Position numbers and translations under genes: made by a program. A stretch of 46,704 nt of DNA. Origin: Dehalococcoidia bacterium UBA1123 (GTDB lineage Bacteria > Chloroflexota > Dehalococcoidia > Lucifugimonadales > UBA1123). The notes beneath the pieces are model-generated. The model did not search any database, was not told where the DNA came from, and saw only the letters and a program-made list of their open reading frames with translations. Shown piece after piece: positions 1 to 7,831 of the stretch; position 1 is the first letter of the stretch, and each line of letters opens with the position of its first letter. The stretch is from assembly GCA_002313895.1 (NCBI GenBank), contig DCAW01000064.1:8992-55695 (forward strand), written 5' to 3'.

Positions 1-304
1 TCTGAAGCGCATATAAGGTGAAAGCCAGTATCACCGCTGTCTGAATTGCGGCAAACAACAGAAACCCTAGCAAGTGCCCCACCAGTATGTCATCGCGGGC
101 AACAGTGGTGGTCATCAGCCGCTCGAGAGTCCCGTGCGCCCGTTCTCTGAGAAAGCTCACGCCTGTAAGCAGGAAGGTGAAAAATCGGACGACCACCCCA
201 CGTAGGCCCGACGCCACCCAGTTCAACACGGGTTTCTGGTCGACCAGGCTAAATCCCACGAGCGCCATGACGATGAGAGGAGCCGCAACAGCAAGCGCGA
301 TGGA
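1..304 (-). pseudogene. ABC-2 type permease relic, runs off left edge
   Basis: On the minus strand one frame reads a hydrophobic stretch (SIALAVAAPLIVMALVGF) and then FLLTGVSFLRERAHGTLERL, followed by TTTVARDDILVGHLLGF. The second block is the hallmark of drug-type ABC-2 permeases (YhhJ/DrrB-like). In such proteins about 100 residues, including an extracytoplasmic part, separate the first membrane helix from this block. Here only about 20 residues separate them, so the middle is deleted. The N-terminal coding start is also missing: the ATG after the neighbouring ATPase stop is in a different frame. The C-terminus lies outside the window. Confident as a permease fragment; inferred to be non-functional. 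Confidence 0.7.
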
Positions 305-321
305 GTTTTGTCTTTCATGAC

Positions 322-555
322 CTACCGGGCCTGCCTGGTCGAGGGCGCTTCTCCGAGAACACGAATCGAGCCAGAGTTCGGTTTCAACATCCACACCAGG
401 ATACGGATAAAGGTGGTTTTGCCCGCTCCGTTGTCTCCCAGCTTCCCAAATATCTCGCCCCGATTGACTGTCAGAGTCAGCGCTTTCAAGATATCACGGG
501 AACCGTAGCTGAACATGATGTTCTGAGCGTCAATGACCGGCTGGGATTCTGTCAC
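322..555 (-). pseudogene. Truncated ABC transporter ATPase (N-terminal part only)
   Basis: Minus-strand frame of about 77 codons from a GTG at 555. It shows an ABC ATPase N-terminus: A-loop tyrosine in MFSYGSRD, Walker A as GDNGAGKTT (usually GPNGAGKTT), and the helix IRILVWMLKPNSGSIRVLG. It stops right after this point, so the Q-loop, the LSGGQ signature, Walker B and the H-loop are all absent; a normal subunit is 220-310 residues. It lies just upstream of the ABC-2 permease relic in the expected ATPase-permease order. The likely history is one deletion removing the ATPase C-terminus and the permease N-terminus. It cannot hydrolyse ATP as encoded. Confidence 0.75.
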
Positions 556-646
556 TAATCCACCGCCTTGAATTGGTTGAAACCTGACTGCTGAAGGCTG
601 ATCGCTGGAACGCAATCTACCACGAACCATCCCCACCAACAACTGT

Positions 647-652
647 TATAAT
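647..652 (+). promoter_or_regulatory. Possible -10 box (TATAAT) upstream of SDR
   Basis: A perfect TATAAT lies 42 bases upstream of the ATG at 694, in an AT-rich patch of an otherwise GC-rich region. The hexamer 17 bases upstream (GAACCA) is a poor -35 match, so this is a weak prediction. Confidence 0.35.
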
Positions 653-693
653 TCGGCCCACCACAATCAATTACACGTTTGGAGGCGCTGGAT

Positions 694-1464
694 ATGAGGC
701 TCGAAGGAAAGGTTGCTCTGATTACCGGCGGCGCACACGGCGTCGAGGGCGAGTTGATGGGCTTTGGCGGCGCGTCGGCGCGTCTCTTCGTGCAGGAAGG
801 CGCCAAGGTTGTGCTGGGAGACATCGCAGTCGAGGATGGGGGGAAGACGGCATCCCAGCTTCGTGACGCCGGACATGACGCCCTGTTCGTCAAGCTTGAC
901 GTCACCAACGAACAGGACTGGCAAAACGCCATCGAGACCACCATATCGAACTTCGGCAGGCTGGACATCATGGTCAACAACGCCGGAACCGGCGCCCCTG
1001 GCGACGTCGAGGAGACCACCGAAGACATCTGGCAGAGTCAGATGGACGTCCACGCCAAGGGCGTGTTCCTGGGCACTAAATACGCCATCCCGGAGATGCG
1101 GAAGGTCGGCGGCGGCTCCATCATCAACATATCGTCCATATACGGCATCGTTGGCAGTGTCGGCTCTACGGCCTACCATGCGGCAAAAGGGGCGATTCGG
1201 ATATTCACCAAGTCGGCAGCAGTCCAGTATGCATCTGAGAACATTCGTGTCAATTCGGTCCACCCCGGCTTCATCGCCACCCCGCTGACCAGGCGAGGAT
1301 TTGACGACCCAGAACGCCAAGAGTTCATGTTGAGCCGAATCCCGATGGGAAGAATCGGCGACCCGTATGAGATCGCCAAAGGGATCGTTTATCTGGCTTC
1401 AGACGAATCATCCTACATGACTGGCTCGGAACTGGTCATCGACGGTGGGATGACGGCGCAGTAG
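694..1464 (+). CDS. SDR family oxidoreductase (FabG-like, NAD-type)
   Basis: Classical short-chain dehydrogenase of 256 residues, an NAD(P)-dependent alcohol/ketone oxidoreductase. Visible motifs are the TGG cofactor loop, an acidic residue after beta-2 (VLGDI, favouring NAD), NNAG, the catalytic serine in INISSIYG, the YxxxK motif YHAAK, and the C-terminal GSELVIDGG. The ATG at 694 is chosen because GGAGG lies 8 bases upstream; a TTG at 679 is also possible. The glycine-rich loop reads TGGAHGVEGELMGFGGASA, with about eight residues more than the normal TGxxxGIG. The substrate cannot be predicted. It stands alone, facing away from the ABC relic. Confidence 0.88.
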   Translation: MRLEGKVALITGGAHGVEGELMGFGGASARLFVQEGAKVVLGDIAVEDGGKTASQLRDAGHDALFVKLDVTNEQDWQNAIETTISNFGRLDIMVNNAGTGAPGDVEETTEDIWQSQMDVHAKGVFLGTKYAIPEMRKVGGGSIINISSIYGIVGSVGSTAYHAAKGAIRIFTKSAAVQYASENIRVNSVHPGFIATPLTRRGFDDPERQEFMLSRIPMGRIGDPYEIAKGIVYLASDESSYMTGSELVIDGGMTAQ

Positions 1465-1534
1465 AGTATTGCGAGGTTTGAGGTAGTCGGGATTCAGGTG
1501 TCAGGGACGTTATTTTGAGACTTTAGCTGGCATT

Positions 1535-2140
1535 ATGAAAAAATACCCCGACATCCGAGCCGTGATAATCGACTTCGGATTCACGCTGAGTTCCGACTAC
1601 TACTTCCGTGAGTTGGGCCCTCAATACACCGACCGCATCGCCCAGTTTGTGTTCTCCCGTGATTCGGAGATTGGCCGGCGGTGGATGGGCGGTTTGATCT
1701 CATCGCATGAAGTCTCCGAGCGGTTGTCCGACTGCCTGGGCTTATCGGCAAACGAAATACAATCGGCGCTCGCTCGGGGATGCTCTCGGATGTCCTTCAA
1801 TCAGTCAGTCTGGAATTTTGCGAGAACCCAGAGGGCTGACGGTCGAAATCTGGCTCTGGTCACTGGCAACGCAGACATCTTCAGAGAGGTCATCGTTCCC
1901 TCTCACGGCCTGGACCGGGAGTTCGACTCCTTAGTAAGCTCCTCAAACTTCAGGGTGGAACTGCCCTCGAAACAACCCCTATGGGACGCAGTTTTCGACG
2001 CTCTCCGCCCAGAGTTCGGATATGCTAACAGCCTCCTAATCGAAGACACTCGACGAGAGGTCGAGCTGTTCAGAGACCTGGGCGGCTCAGCATACCAGTA
2101 TAGAACCGACCAGGAATTTGACGATTGGCTCAACTCATGA
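1535..2140 (+). CDS. HAD superfamily hydrolase-like protein
   Basis: About 201 residues with HAD-fold landmarks: motif I as IDFGFTLSS, motif II as LVTGN, a lysine in LPSKQPLWDAVF, and motif IV as LLIEDTRREVELFRDLG. HAD phosphatases need a second Asp at motif I +2 (DxD). Here it is glycine (DFG), as in haloacid dehalogenases and some non-phosphatase members, so phosphatase activity is doubtful. Its stop overlaps the ATG of the following methyltransferase (ATGA at 2137-2140), so the two are probably translationally coupled. Function unknown beyond the fold. Confidence 0.7.
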   Translation: MKKYPDIRAVIIDFGFTLSSDYYFRELGPQYTDRIAQFVFSRDSEIGRRWMGGLISSHEVSERLSDCLGLSANEIQSALARGCSRMSFNQSVWNFARTQRADGRNLALVTGNADIFREVIVPSHGLDREFDSLVSSSNFRVELPSKQPLWDAVFDALRPEFGYANSLLIEDTRREVELFRDLGGSAYQYRTDQEFDDWLNS

Positions 2141-2817
2141 AATCGGTCAAAAACATGAACCCACGGGATCACAAGAGCACCGTAGCAGCGGGGTACGACG
2201 AGATAGGTGAAATCTACGGGAACCAGGCCACGCGCTCACGAACGGCGCAGCGTACGAAGTACGAAAGCGTCCTGCTCGACAGCCTTGATGAAAGAGCTAG
2301 AGCGCTGGACCTGGGATGCGGCTCTGGCATACCCACAACCCGACGGCTGGCCCGCAAATTGCAGGTAATTGGCGTGGACATCTCCGAGATGCAGGTGAAG
2401 AGAGCGAGGGCCAACGTCCCCGATGCCGAATTTATCTGTTCCGATATGGCAACGCTGGATTTCCCTTCCGCCACTTTTGATGGCATCAGCGCTTTCTACT
2501 CCATCATCCATTTGCCCAGGGACGAGCAGGCCGCGCTTATCAACGCCATCGCCAAGTGGCTACGCCCCGGCGGGACATTCGTTGGTTGCCTGGGCGTCCG
2601 CGATATCGAAGCTGATTGCGACGAGACGTGGATGGGAACGCCGATGTTCTGGAGCACGTTCGATGCTGACACCAATCGTCGCATTGTCAACGAATCAGGA
2701 CTCGTAACCATCTCTGCCCTGGAAGAGACAACTTACTTGCGGGGAGAAGAAGCCTCTCTCCACGGAGAGTCGGAGACGTTCTTGTGGATCGTAGCCAAAA
2801 AACTTGATCAACTATGA
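2137..2817 (+). CDS. Class I SAM-dependent methyltransferase
   Basis: Rossmann-type methyltransferase of about 226 residues. The SAM-binding motif I is LDLGCGSGIPTTRRLA, the acidic end of beta-2 is in VIGVDIS, and FDGISAFYSIIHLP corresponds to motif IV. The start is placed at the ATG that overlaps the upstream stop codon as ATGA; a TTG at 2125 and an ATG at 2155 are alternatives. The GxGS-type motif and the IIHLP/LRPGG segments resemble UbiE/type-11 methyltransferases of small molecules. The methyl acceptor is unknown. Likely co-transcribed with the HAD-like gene. Confidence 0.82.
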   Translation: MKSVKNMNPRDHKSTVAAGYDEIGEIYGNQATRSRTAQRTKYESVLLDSLDERARALDLGCGSGIPTTRRLARKLQVIGVDISEMQVKRARANVPDAEFICSDMATLDFPSATFDGISAFYSIIHLPRDEQAALINAIAKWLRPGGTFVGCLGVRDIEADCDETWMGTPMFWSTFDADTNRRIVNESGLVTISALEETTYLRGEEASLHGESETFLWIVAKKLDQL

Positions 2818-3254
2818 CGCCAGTGGGACTTCGCTCATAATGGCTGCCACGTTGTCGTCAGGATCGTTGAAGAAGCCCATCCACAACTCATGGCCCTCCA
2901 TGCGGGAAATCATGTGAGGTTTGCTCACCACATTCACGCCCTTGCCCATGCACGACTTCCAAACTTGTTGGATGTCGTCAACCCGGTAATAAATGATGGC
3001 CGTGGACTTAAATTCAGGACGCTCAGGAATGCCGAGATATAAGCGCACTCCTCCACAGTCGAAGAACGCCATGTCCCGCCCTGGAACCTAGAACAGGAAG
3101 TCGTGCCCAGAATGTCCCTGTAAAATGCCACAGACTCGTCTATGTCGGTGACGCTGATGTGAATCTGTTCGATGGTGTTGAAAGCTAATTGATCTGTGAA
3201 TTTGCGACTCACTGGCTTGACTTCAAAGTGAAAGTCCTCGATAATACTTAACAA
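2812..3254 (-). pseudogene. Glyoxalase/bleomycin-resistance (VOC) protein, frameshifted
   Basis: Two adjacent minus-strand frames together make one VOC domain of about 145 residues. The N-terminal part has IHISVTDIDESVAFYRDILG; the C-terminal part has MAFFDCGGVRLYLG, a beta strand with YYRVDDI, and GFFNDPDDN before the end. A frame change falls just after FYRDILG (about 3095-3110). In the C-terminal frame a TAG at 3088-3090 sits where the family usually has a sense codon (LF-stop-VPGRDMAFF). Both lesions must be corrected to restore the domain, so I call it a pseudogene. The start would be a TTG at 3254 or within that region. It is divergent from a MarR regulator across a dyad, a common arrangement for a regulator and its target. 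Confidence 0.75.
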
Positions 3255-3276
3255 GTTTAATTATTAATAGTGTTAA
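3248..3276. promoter_or_regulatory. 29-bp symmetric dyad, probable MarR operator
   Basis: The sequence is built as TTAACA, 3 bases, TTAA, 3 bases, TTAA, 3 bases, TGTTAA. All four blocks are exactly symmetric about base 3262. It is AT-only apart from a few bases in a GC-rich genome. It lies between the divergent VOC gene and the MarR gene, ending 6 bases before the MarR ATG. MarR dimers bind palindromes of this type and often repress their own divergent promoter. The dyad is seen; the binding is inferred. Confidence 0.6.
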
Positions 3277-3282
3277 ACCCAT

Positions 3283-3749
3283 ATGACAATACCACCGATC
3301 CCTACTGATCTGGACAAAACGATACTTACCGACGCGACAAATCGGTTGAATAGCCTGTCCATCCACATGATGCTCCGTGTGTCTCAAGCGACACACGGAG
3401 ATGAGATCACGCCCGCACGACAGTCACTGCTGTCTGTGATAGTGTTCGGTGGCCCCGTTAATGTGTCCGAACTGGCTCGGGCTGAGAATGTCTCGGTCCC
3501 GGCTGTGACCAGGATGTTGGACGCATTGGAAGCCGACGGCCTCGCCCATCGAGAGCCATCTGAGGACGACCGCCGCGCCGTCAACGTCCTACCCACCGAG
3601 GCGCAGGCCTTCATGTGATGGAGGCCGCCAGAGCGCGGAAGGTTCAGCGCATCGCCGATGAGTTGTCTCAGGAGGAACTCGAAGTGGTTCTTAAAGCTGC
3701 GGAATTGCTGGAAGAATCCGAGGCTCGAACTCAGTCAAAGACTCTTTGA
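3283..3749 (+). pseudogene. MarR family transcriptional regulator with C-terminal frameshift
   Basis: The first frame (3283-3618) gives a MarR winged helix: RQSLLSVIVFGGPVNVSELA, then AVTRMLDALEADGLAHREPS and DDRRAVNVLPTEA. It then runs into TGA. Shifting frame at about 3600-3605 restores a typical MarR dimerisation helix (GLHVMEAARARKVQRIADEL, then SQEELEVVLKAAELLEE) ending at TGA 3747-3749. The total of about 155 residues is the usual family size. The DNA-binding wing is intact, but the dimerisation helix is lost in the truncated form, so repression is probably impaired unless the frameshift is a sequence error. The amidohydrolase starts 7 bases after the restored stop, suggesting an operon. 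Confidence 0.75.
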
Positions 3750-3756
3750 GTCAACT

Positions 3757-4602
3757 TTGACCATCGACTTTCACACTCACATCTTCCCGCCGTGGCTCAA
3801 GGACCAGCGCGACCGCTGGCTTGGGCGCGACTCCACGTTCGGAGCGCTGTATTCCGACCCAAAGGCGAAAATCGCCACTGTCGAAGACCTGTTGAAGATT
3901 ATGGACGAAGATGACATAGATAGGGCAGTTGTAATGGGCATGGGTTGGACTGACGCGGGTCTGGCCCGCGAGGTGAGCGACTATATCATCGAGGCAGTCC
4001 GAGACAACCCCACCCGACTGACAGGCTTCGCAGGGCTCAACCCGGCATGGGGCAGCGAGGCGGCGCTGGAGGTGGACAGATGCGCCCGCGCAGGGCTTCG
4101 AGGGGTCGGTGAGCTTCATCCCGACACCCAGGGCTATGATCTTGGAGACGAAGGCGTGATGACTCCCCTGCTTGAAGCCGCCGAGCATCATGGCCTGATA
4201 ATCTCGACCCATTCTTCCGAGCCTGCGGGGCATCTCTACGCGGGCAAGGGTCGCACAACGCCGGACGTCCTCTGGAGATTCATTCAAAACGCTCAAGAAT
4301 TCCCGAACGTCAGAATCATCTGCGCTCACTGGGGAGGCGGCCTGCCATTTTACGCGCTGATGCCCGAAGTGAAGGAGACGCTGCGTAACGTGTATTTTGA
4401 CACCGCCGCGTCTCCGTTTCTGTACACCGCTGACGTGTTTTCGACGGTTGAGAGGCTAGTCGGGGCTGACAAGATACTCTTCGGCAGCGACTATCCGCTG
4501 CTGAGACCGCGCCGACTGCTCAAACAACTGGAGGAATCAGGACTTTCAGAAGAAACACAGCAAGCCATTCGGACATCGGGGCTACGCCTGCTTGGCCTAT
4601 GA
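3757..4602 (+). CDS. Amidohydrolase-2 family metal-dependent hydrolase
   Basis: TIM-barrel amidohydrolase of the ACMSD/gamma-resorcylate decarboxylase-like group (PF04909), 281 residues. The metal ligands are visible: the HxH motif in IDFHTHIFPPW at the very N-terminus, His in ISTHSSEP, His in ICAHWGGGLPF, and Asp in LFGSDYPL. The TTG at 3757 is chosen because the family begins a few residues before HxH; longer starts run into the MarR C-terminal coding frame. No strong Shine-Dalgarno is seen, fitting coupling to the upstream gene. It probably hydrolyses or decarboxylates a small aromatic or carboxylic substrate under control of the MarR protein (inference from position). Confidence 0.85.
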   Translation: MTIDFHTHIFPPWLKDQRDRWLGRDSTFGALYSDPKAKIATVEDLLKIMDEDDIDRAVVMGMGWTDAGLAREVSDYIIEAVRDNPTRLTGFAGLNPAWGSEAALEVDRCARAGLRGVGELHPDTQGYDLGDEGVMTPLLEAAEHHGLIISTHSSEPAGHLYAGKGRTTPDVLWRFIQNAQEFPNVRIICAHWGGGLPFYALMPEVKETLRNVYFDTAASPFLYTADVFSTVERLVGADKILFGSDYPLLRPRRLLKQLEESGLSEETQQAIRTSGLRLLGL

Positions 4603-4625
4603 CTCCGACTCATATTTTCACAAAA

Positions 4626-4722
4626 CGTCATTCTGAGCGGATGCGAAGAATCTGTTTGTCACGGTGAAACAGGAGTCGCATTTTGCGCGACAAGATACTT
4701 CGACTGCCGTCTCAGCATGGCA
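4626..4722. repeat. Dispersed palindromic repeat, copy 1
   Basis: Intergenic element with the family arms GTCATTCTGAG, then GCGAAGAATCTG at the left and CTTCG plus CTCAGCATGGCAC at the right, i.e. imperfect inverted repeats. It lies between the convergent 3' ends of the amidohydrolase and FIST genes. It is the most diverged of five copies in the window. Confidence 0.7.
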
Positions 4723-4763
4723 CGTTTGTTGACGGAAGATTGCTATTGGCTGAAAGCTCTCAC

Positions 4764-5948
4764 TCACTCCTTCGGGCGAAATATCCCGAAAGAACTGGTG
4801 TAGCCGTGGAGGTATGTCGAGCCTGACACCTGGCCTATCTCACCGTTGCAGAAGAACCCTGTCAGCGGCATAGCGCTGACCTTCTCTCGGAACATATCGG
4901 TGTCGTGGTCGGGACGTCCGTAGAGGTAGGCGCCACGCCCCAGGCACTGAAACAGCAACGCTCCAGACTCCGAGTGAGGCTCACGGCTTCCCATGTACTG
5001 GTCCAGCATCGCGTTCAAATCGTGGGTTGAGGTCTCGGCGTCTCGCAGGTGGAACTGGACTCGTTGGCCCTCCTTGAGCATCTCTCCGATGCTCAAGGCT
5101 CCGGCGCGGGCGTCCATGCCGACGATGTTGCGGATGAGATAGTCTCCTAACTTCGGCGCCTCGTTGAAGGCGTCCATCACAACGCCCAGGAACAACGAGT
5201 TCTGAGCGAGTTGGCGGTCTCGCTCGCTAAGACCTTGGAACATCTCTCGCAGAACCTCCAGAGGGGGCTTACCATCCAATTCCAGAAGCATGTTTCTCTC
5301 GCACGAGGTGATCTGCATCCGTTCTCCGATGGGACGACAGCCCTGAGCCACCACGGTGTCGATCTCGATGTTCCCGTGCATCGCGACTCCCACCGCGCCC
5401 GTCCTGTGGACCAACTCGCCGGCGAAGAGGGCGTTGGCCTGAGGCTGATTTCCGCCACTGGCGAGGCCGCCGATCTTCGCGGCTCGGGGGAATGCGTAAT
5501 CCAGTCCGGCTAGCAGGTTTTCGCCCCGCAGACTGAACGGGTCCGCCAGTATCAACATATGAGTTCCGTCTGAGGTCGATGCTCCGACTATGGCCTGCCA
5601 ATCCCCGGGTGGGGCATCGCCGTCTGGCAGGTCGGAGTCCTCAATGTGGAAGGGGCTGAGAGTGACATCAGGTAGAACCGCCGCCGCCATGGCGAACCCG
5701 GGGCTTTGCTCCACCTCCCTGCCTGCTCCGATAATTCCGCCGCCAGAGCATCCGATCAACACGCCGTCGCCTGCAAGCTCACGCACTAGTCCGGGAAGCT
5801 CGTCATAACGGGCGGCATGATGGGCCGAGACGAAGACCACAAGAAGATCAGCAGACTGGTCGCCCAAGGCCTCTTTGATTTCGACGGCGCACTCGGCCAC
5901 AGCGTACTTCAGGAATCTATGCTCGGATACGGCGGATGTCCACTTCAT
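4764..5948 (-). CDS. FIST domain sensory protein (FIST_N + FIST_C)
   Basis: 394 residues matching the FIST layout. The N-terminal half includes VVFVSAHHAARYDELPGLV, LIGCSGGGIIGAG and FAMAAAVLPD; the C-terminal half includes LPLTGFFCNGEIG-type motifs (here SAMPLTGFFCNGEIG) and ends TSSFGIF. FIST domains are predicted small-ligand sensors and can occur alone or fused to signalling domains; here the protein is stand-alone and has no signal peptide or membrane helix. The ATG at 5948 has AAGGA 7-11 bases upstream and is preferred to the longer frame starting at 5981. No kinase or cyclase partner is adjacent. Ligand unknown. Confidence 0.85.
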   Translation of the reverse strand: MKWTSAVSEHRFLKYAVAECAVEIKEALGDQSADLLVVFVSAHHAARYDELPGLVRELAGDGVLIGCSGGGIIGAGREVEQSPGFAMAAAVLPDVTLSPFHIEDSDLPDGDAPPGDWQAIVGASTSDGTHMLILADPFSLRGENLLAGLDYAFPRAAKIGGLASGGNQPQANALFAGELVHRTGAVGVAMHGNIEIDTVVAQGCRPIGERMQITSCERNMLLELDGKPPLEVLREMFQGLSERDRQLAQNSLFLGVVMDAFNEAPKLGDYLIRNIVGMDARAGALSIGEMLKEGQRVQFHLRDAETSTHDLNAMLDQYMGSREPHSESGALLFQCLGRGAYLYGRPDHDTDMFREKVSAMPLTGFFCNGEIGQVSGSTYLHGYTSSFGIFRPKE

Positions 5949-5968
5949 CTCTTGATCCTTTTGGGGGA

Positions 5969-6000
5969 CAGCTGTCGGCAATTAACCTTCAGCCGTCAGT
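5969..6000. repeat. Short AGC-CGTCAG repeat unit, diverged copy
   Basis: Contains CAGCTGTCGGC and CAGCCGTCAG, related to the AGCTATCAGCCGTCAGC unit seen next to other palindromic repeats in this window. It abuts palindromic repeat copy 2. Confidence 0.5.
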
Positions 6001-6007
6001 TAATTCG

Positions 6008-6092
6008 CCATTCTGAGTCCGTAGACGAAGAATCTGGTCGATGGCAAACCACAGTTAGCGTACACGCGACCAGATGCTCCGCTCAGTATGGC
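6008..6092. repeat. Dispersed palindromic repeat, copy 2
   Basis: Begins GCCATTCTGAGTCCG, then ACGAAGAATCTGGTCG, and closes with CGCGACCAGATGCTCCGCTC and AGTATGGC. The GAATCTGGTCG and CGACCAGATGC arms are inverted relative to each other. Intergenic, 5' of the FIST gene. Confidence 0.75.
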
Positions 6093-6258
6093 GGGGAGAC
6101 ATTCAATAAGTTAGGGTTCACTTTTCTACAATCCTGTTCAGACGATTTATTCTTGCGACCAGGATTCAATTCCAGACGGTGATGGGCCTATTCTAGCAGA
6201 GCGTTGCCGAATACCGCCTAGATTCCCCAGATGCGCCGATGAGACTTGCGTATGGCGT

Positions 6259-6287
6259 TTGACGGCATCAGCGCTCAGTCGTATAGT
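6259..6287 (+). promoter_or_regulatory. Sigma-70-type promoter of SDR gene
   Basis: TTGACG (6259-6264), a 17-base spacer and TATAGT (6282-6287), about 50 bases upstream of the ATG at 6337. The bases following the -10 box (CTGAATCAT) nearly match those after the same arrangement upstream of the SDR at 45719. Confidence 0.65.
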
Positions 6288-6336
6288 CTGAATCATTGCG
6301 GAACATAGTTAATACGATGTCATTCAGGAGAGTCCG

Positions 6337-7080
6337 ATGGGAAGATTAGACGGGAAGGTTGCTCTAATATCAGGCGGGTCCAAAGGACAGGGCGCAGCCG
6401 AGGCGAAGCTGTTCGCCCAAGAAGGCGCAAAGGTTGTGCTGGCCGACATCCTCGATGATGAGGGCAAGAAGATTGAAGCGGAGATCAACGAGACGGGTGG
6501 CGAAGCGATGTACCTCCACCTGGACGTGACCAGCGAAGCCGACTGGGCTGCTGCCGTCAGAGCAGCCGTCGATAGCTATGGCAAGCTCGACATTCTAGTC
6601 AACAACGCAGGGATACTGCTGCGAAAAGGAGTCGAGGAGACGTCCGCTGAGGAATGGGACCGAGTACAGGACGTGAACTCGAAGGGCGTGTTCCTCGGCG
6701 TGAAGGCCGCCATTCCCGCCATGCGGGAGGCCGGCGGAGGCTCAATCGTAAACATCTCCTCGATAGCCGGACTCCGAGGATCAACCTCTACGGCTTACGG
6801 CGCTAGCAAAGGCCTGGTCCGACTGCTCACCAAGTCCACAGCGGTCCAATATGGCCCTGAGGGAATCAGGTGCAACTCGGTCCATCCCGGGATCATCGAG
6901 ACCGATATGACCGAAGAGATGCTGGATAGCGTAGGACGAGAGCAGTGGCTCGCCAGAACTCCACTCAGGATAATCGCCAACGCCCATGACGTGGCTCTGG
7001 GCGTCCTTTATCTTGCATCGGACGAGTCGAGATACGTGACCGGCTCTGAACTCGTCATCGACGGAGGCATCACCGCGTAA
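6337..7080 (+). CDS. SDR family oxidoreductase (FabG/7-alpha-HSDH-like)
   Basis: Classical SDR of 247 residues. Motifs are the cofactor loop SGGSKGQGAAEAKLF, Asp at the end of beta-2 (VLADI, NAD preference), NNAG, serine in VNISSIAG, YGASK as YxxxK, and the C-terminal GSELVIDGG. Start ATG with AGGAGA 6 bases upstream. Very similar in plan to the SDR at 694-1464 but with a normal-length glycine loop. Oxidises or reduces an unknown secondary alcohol or ketone in the cytoplasm. Monocistronic. Confidence 0.9.
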   Translation: MGRLDGKVALISGGSKGQGAAEAKLFAQEGAKVVLADILDDEGKKIEAEINETGGEAMYLHLDVTSEADWAAAVRAAVDSYGKLDILVNNAGILLRKGVEETSAEEWDRVQDVNSKGVFLGVKAAIPAMREAGGGSIVNISSIAGLRGSTSTAYGASKGLVRLLTKSTAVQYGPEGIRCNSVHPGIIETDMTEEMLDSVGREQWLARTPLRIIANAHDVALGVLYLASDESRYVTGSELVIDGGITA

Positions 7081-7114
7081 CTTGGCATCCAAACTGCCGA
7101 AACCCCGCCCCCAC

Positions 7115-7828
7115 CTATCTCTCTGATATATGCAGGTTTGTTCTGAACATGATGAGGCCCAACTTGGCCGCGAGGCCTTGCGATGGTGTGTTGCTCCAGG
7201 CTGTGCTGTACAACCGGATGCGACCGGCTCCATGCACTATTGAAGCCCATGTGCCCACAACGCTGATGGCAAATCCGCGCTGTCGATACTCTGGCAGAGC
7301 CTCGACTCCTGCCTCGTCCGCAAACGCTGATTTTCGCACGCTTCGGCAGATCGAGACCGCGCGGCCATCGACGACCAGAACCACGCAAGGCGGTGCTACT
7401 TCGAGTTCTGGAATAATGTCATCGAATCCCCCACCCAACAGTTCCGAATTTGACCGGTCTACGAAGACATTGCAACTGAATACTTCAACCACGTCGGGGA
7501 ATCGGTGCGCTAGCCCAGTCCACACATTATCGACCTCTGCGTGCGACCTCACCGCGTCTTTGAGTTCAGGAACCAAGCCGCGATGTTCAGTCATGTTTAG
7601 TGTGCCAAATCGGTTGACCGTATCCTGAACTTGAAAGCAGATGACTTCAGGCACGTCCCAGCGACAACGATATACAGTTCCATCCTGCGTCCTTCCGACG
7701 TAGATGATCGGCGCTGGATAGTCTTCAGGGTCGACGGGTTCATTCACGTACACGAGGCGTCCGGCGGTGTCGTGCACAAACAAAATATCTGCATGAAGAC
7801 GCATCAATTTGATGTCTGAAATCGTCAC
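7115..7828 (-). CDS. GNAT-type acetyltransferase
   Basis: 237 residues. The C-terminal half carries the GNAT core: a strand PCVVLVVDGRAVSICRS, an acceptor strand VEALPEYRQRGFA with the R-Q-R-G-F-A acetyl-CoA pyrophosphate loop, and a final strand IRLYSTAWSNTPSQGLAAKLG, where the Asn and following helix are typical. The N-terminal half (about 110 residues) is a different domain of no recognised family. It starts 3 bases after the stop of the methyltransferase gene transcribed ahead of it, so the two form an operon. Acceptor unknown; GNAT proteins of this layout often modify small molecules or antibiotics, which is not shown here. Confidence 0.72.
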   Translation of the reverse strand: MTISDIKLMRLHADILFVHDTAGRLVYVNEPVDPEDYPAPIIYVGRTQDGTVYRCRWDVPEVICFQVQDTVNRFGTLNMTEHRGLVPELKDAVRSHAEVDNVWTGLAHRFPDVVEVFSCNVFVDRSNSELLGGGFDDIIPELEVAPPCVVLVVDGRAVSICRSVRKSAFADEAGVEALPEYRQRGFAISVVGTWASIVHGAGRIRLYSTAWSNTPSQGLAAKLGLIMFRTNLHISER

Positions 7829-7831
7829 ATG

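Larger units (their letters stand above)
5949..6336. other. Intergenic region between divergent FIST and SDR genes
   Basis: 388 bases without a convincing gene. It holds a short repeat unit (5969-6000), palindromic repeat copy 2 (6008-6092) and the SDR promoter (6259-6287). Short frames here have no family resemblance. Confidence 0.6.

Noticed and set aside
3658..3756. Upstream extension of the amidohydrolase from 3658
   Set aside because: This stretch codes the restored MarR C-terminal helix in another frame; the amidohydrolase fold starts at 3757.
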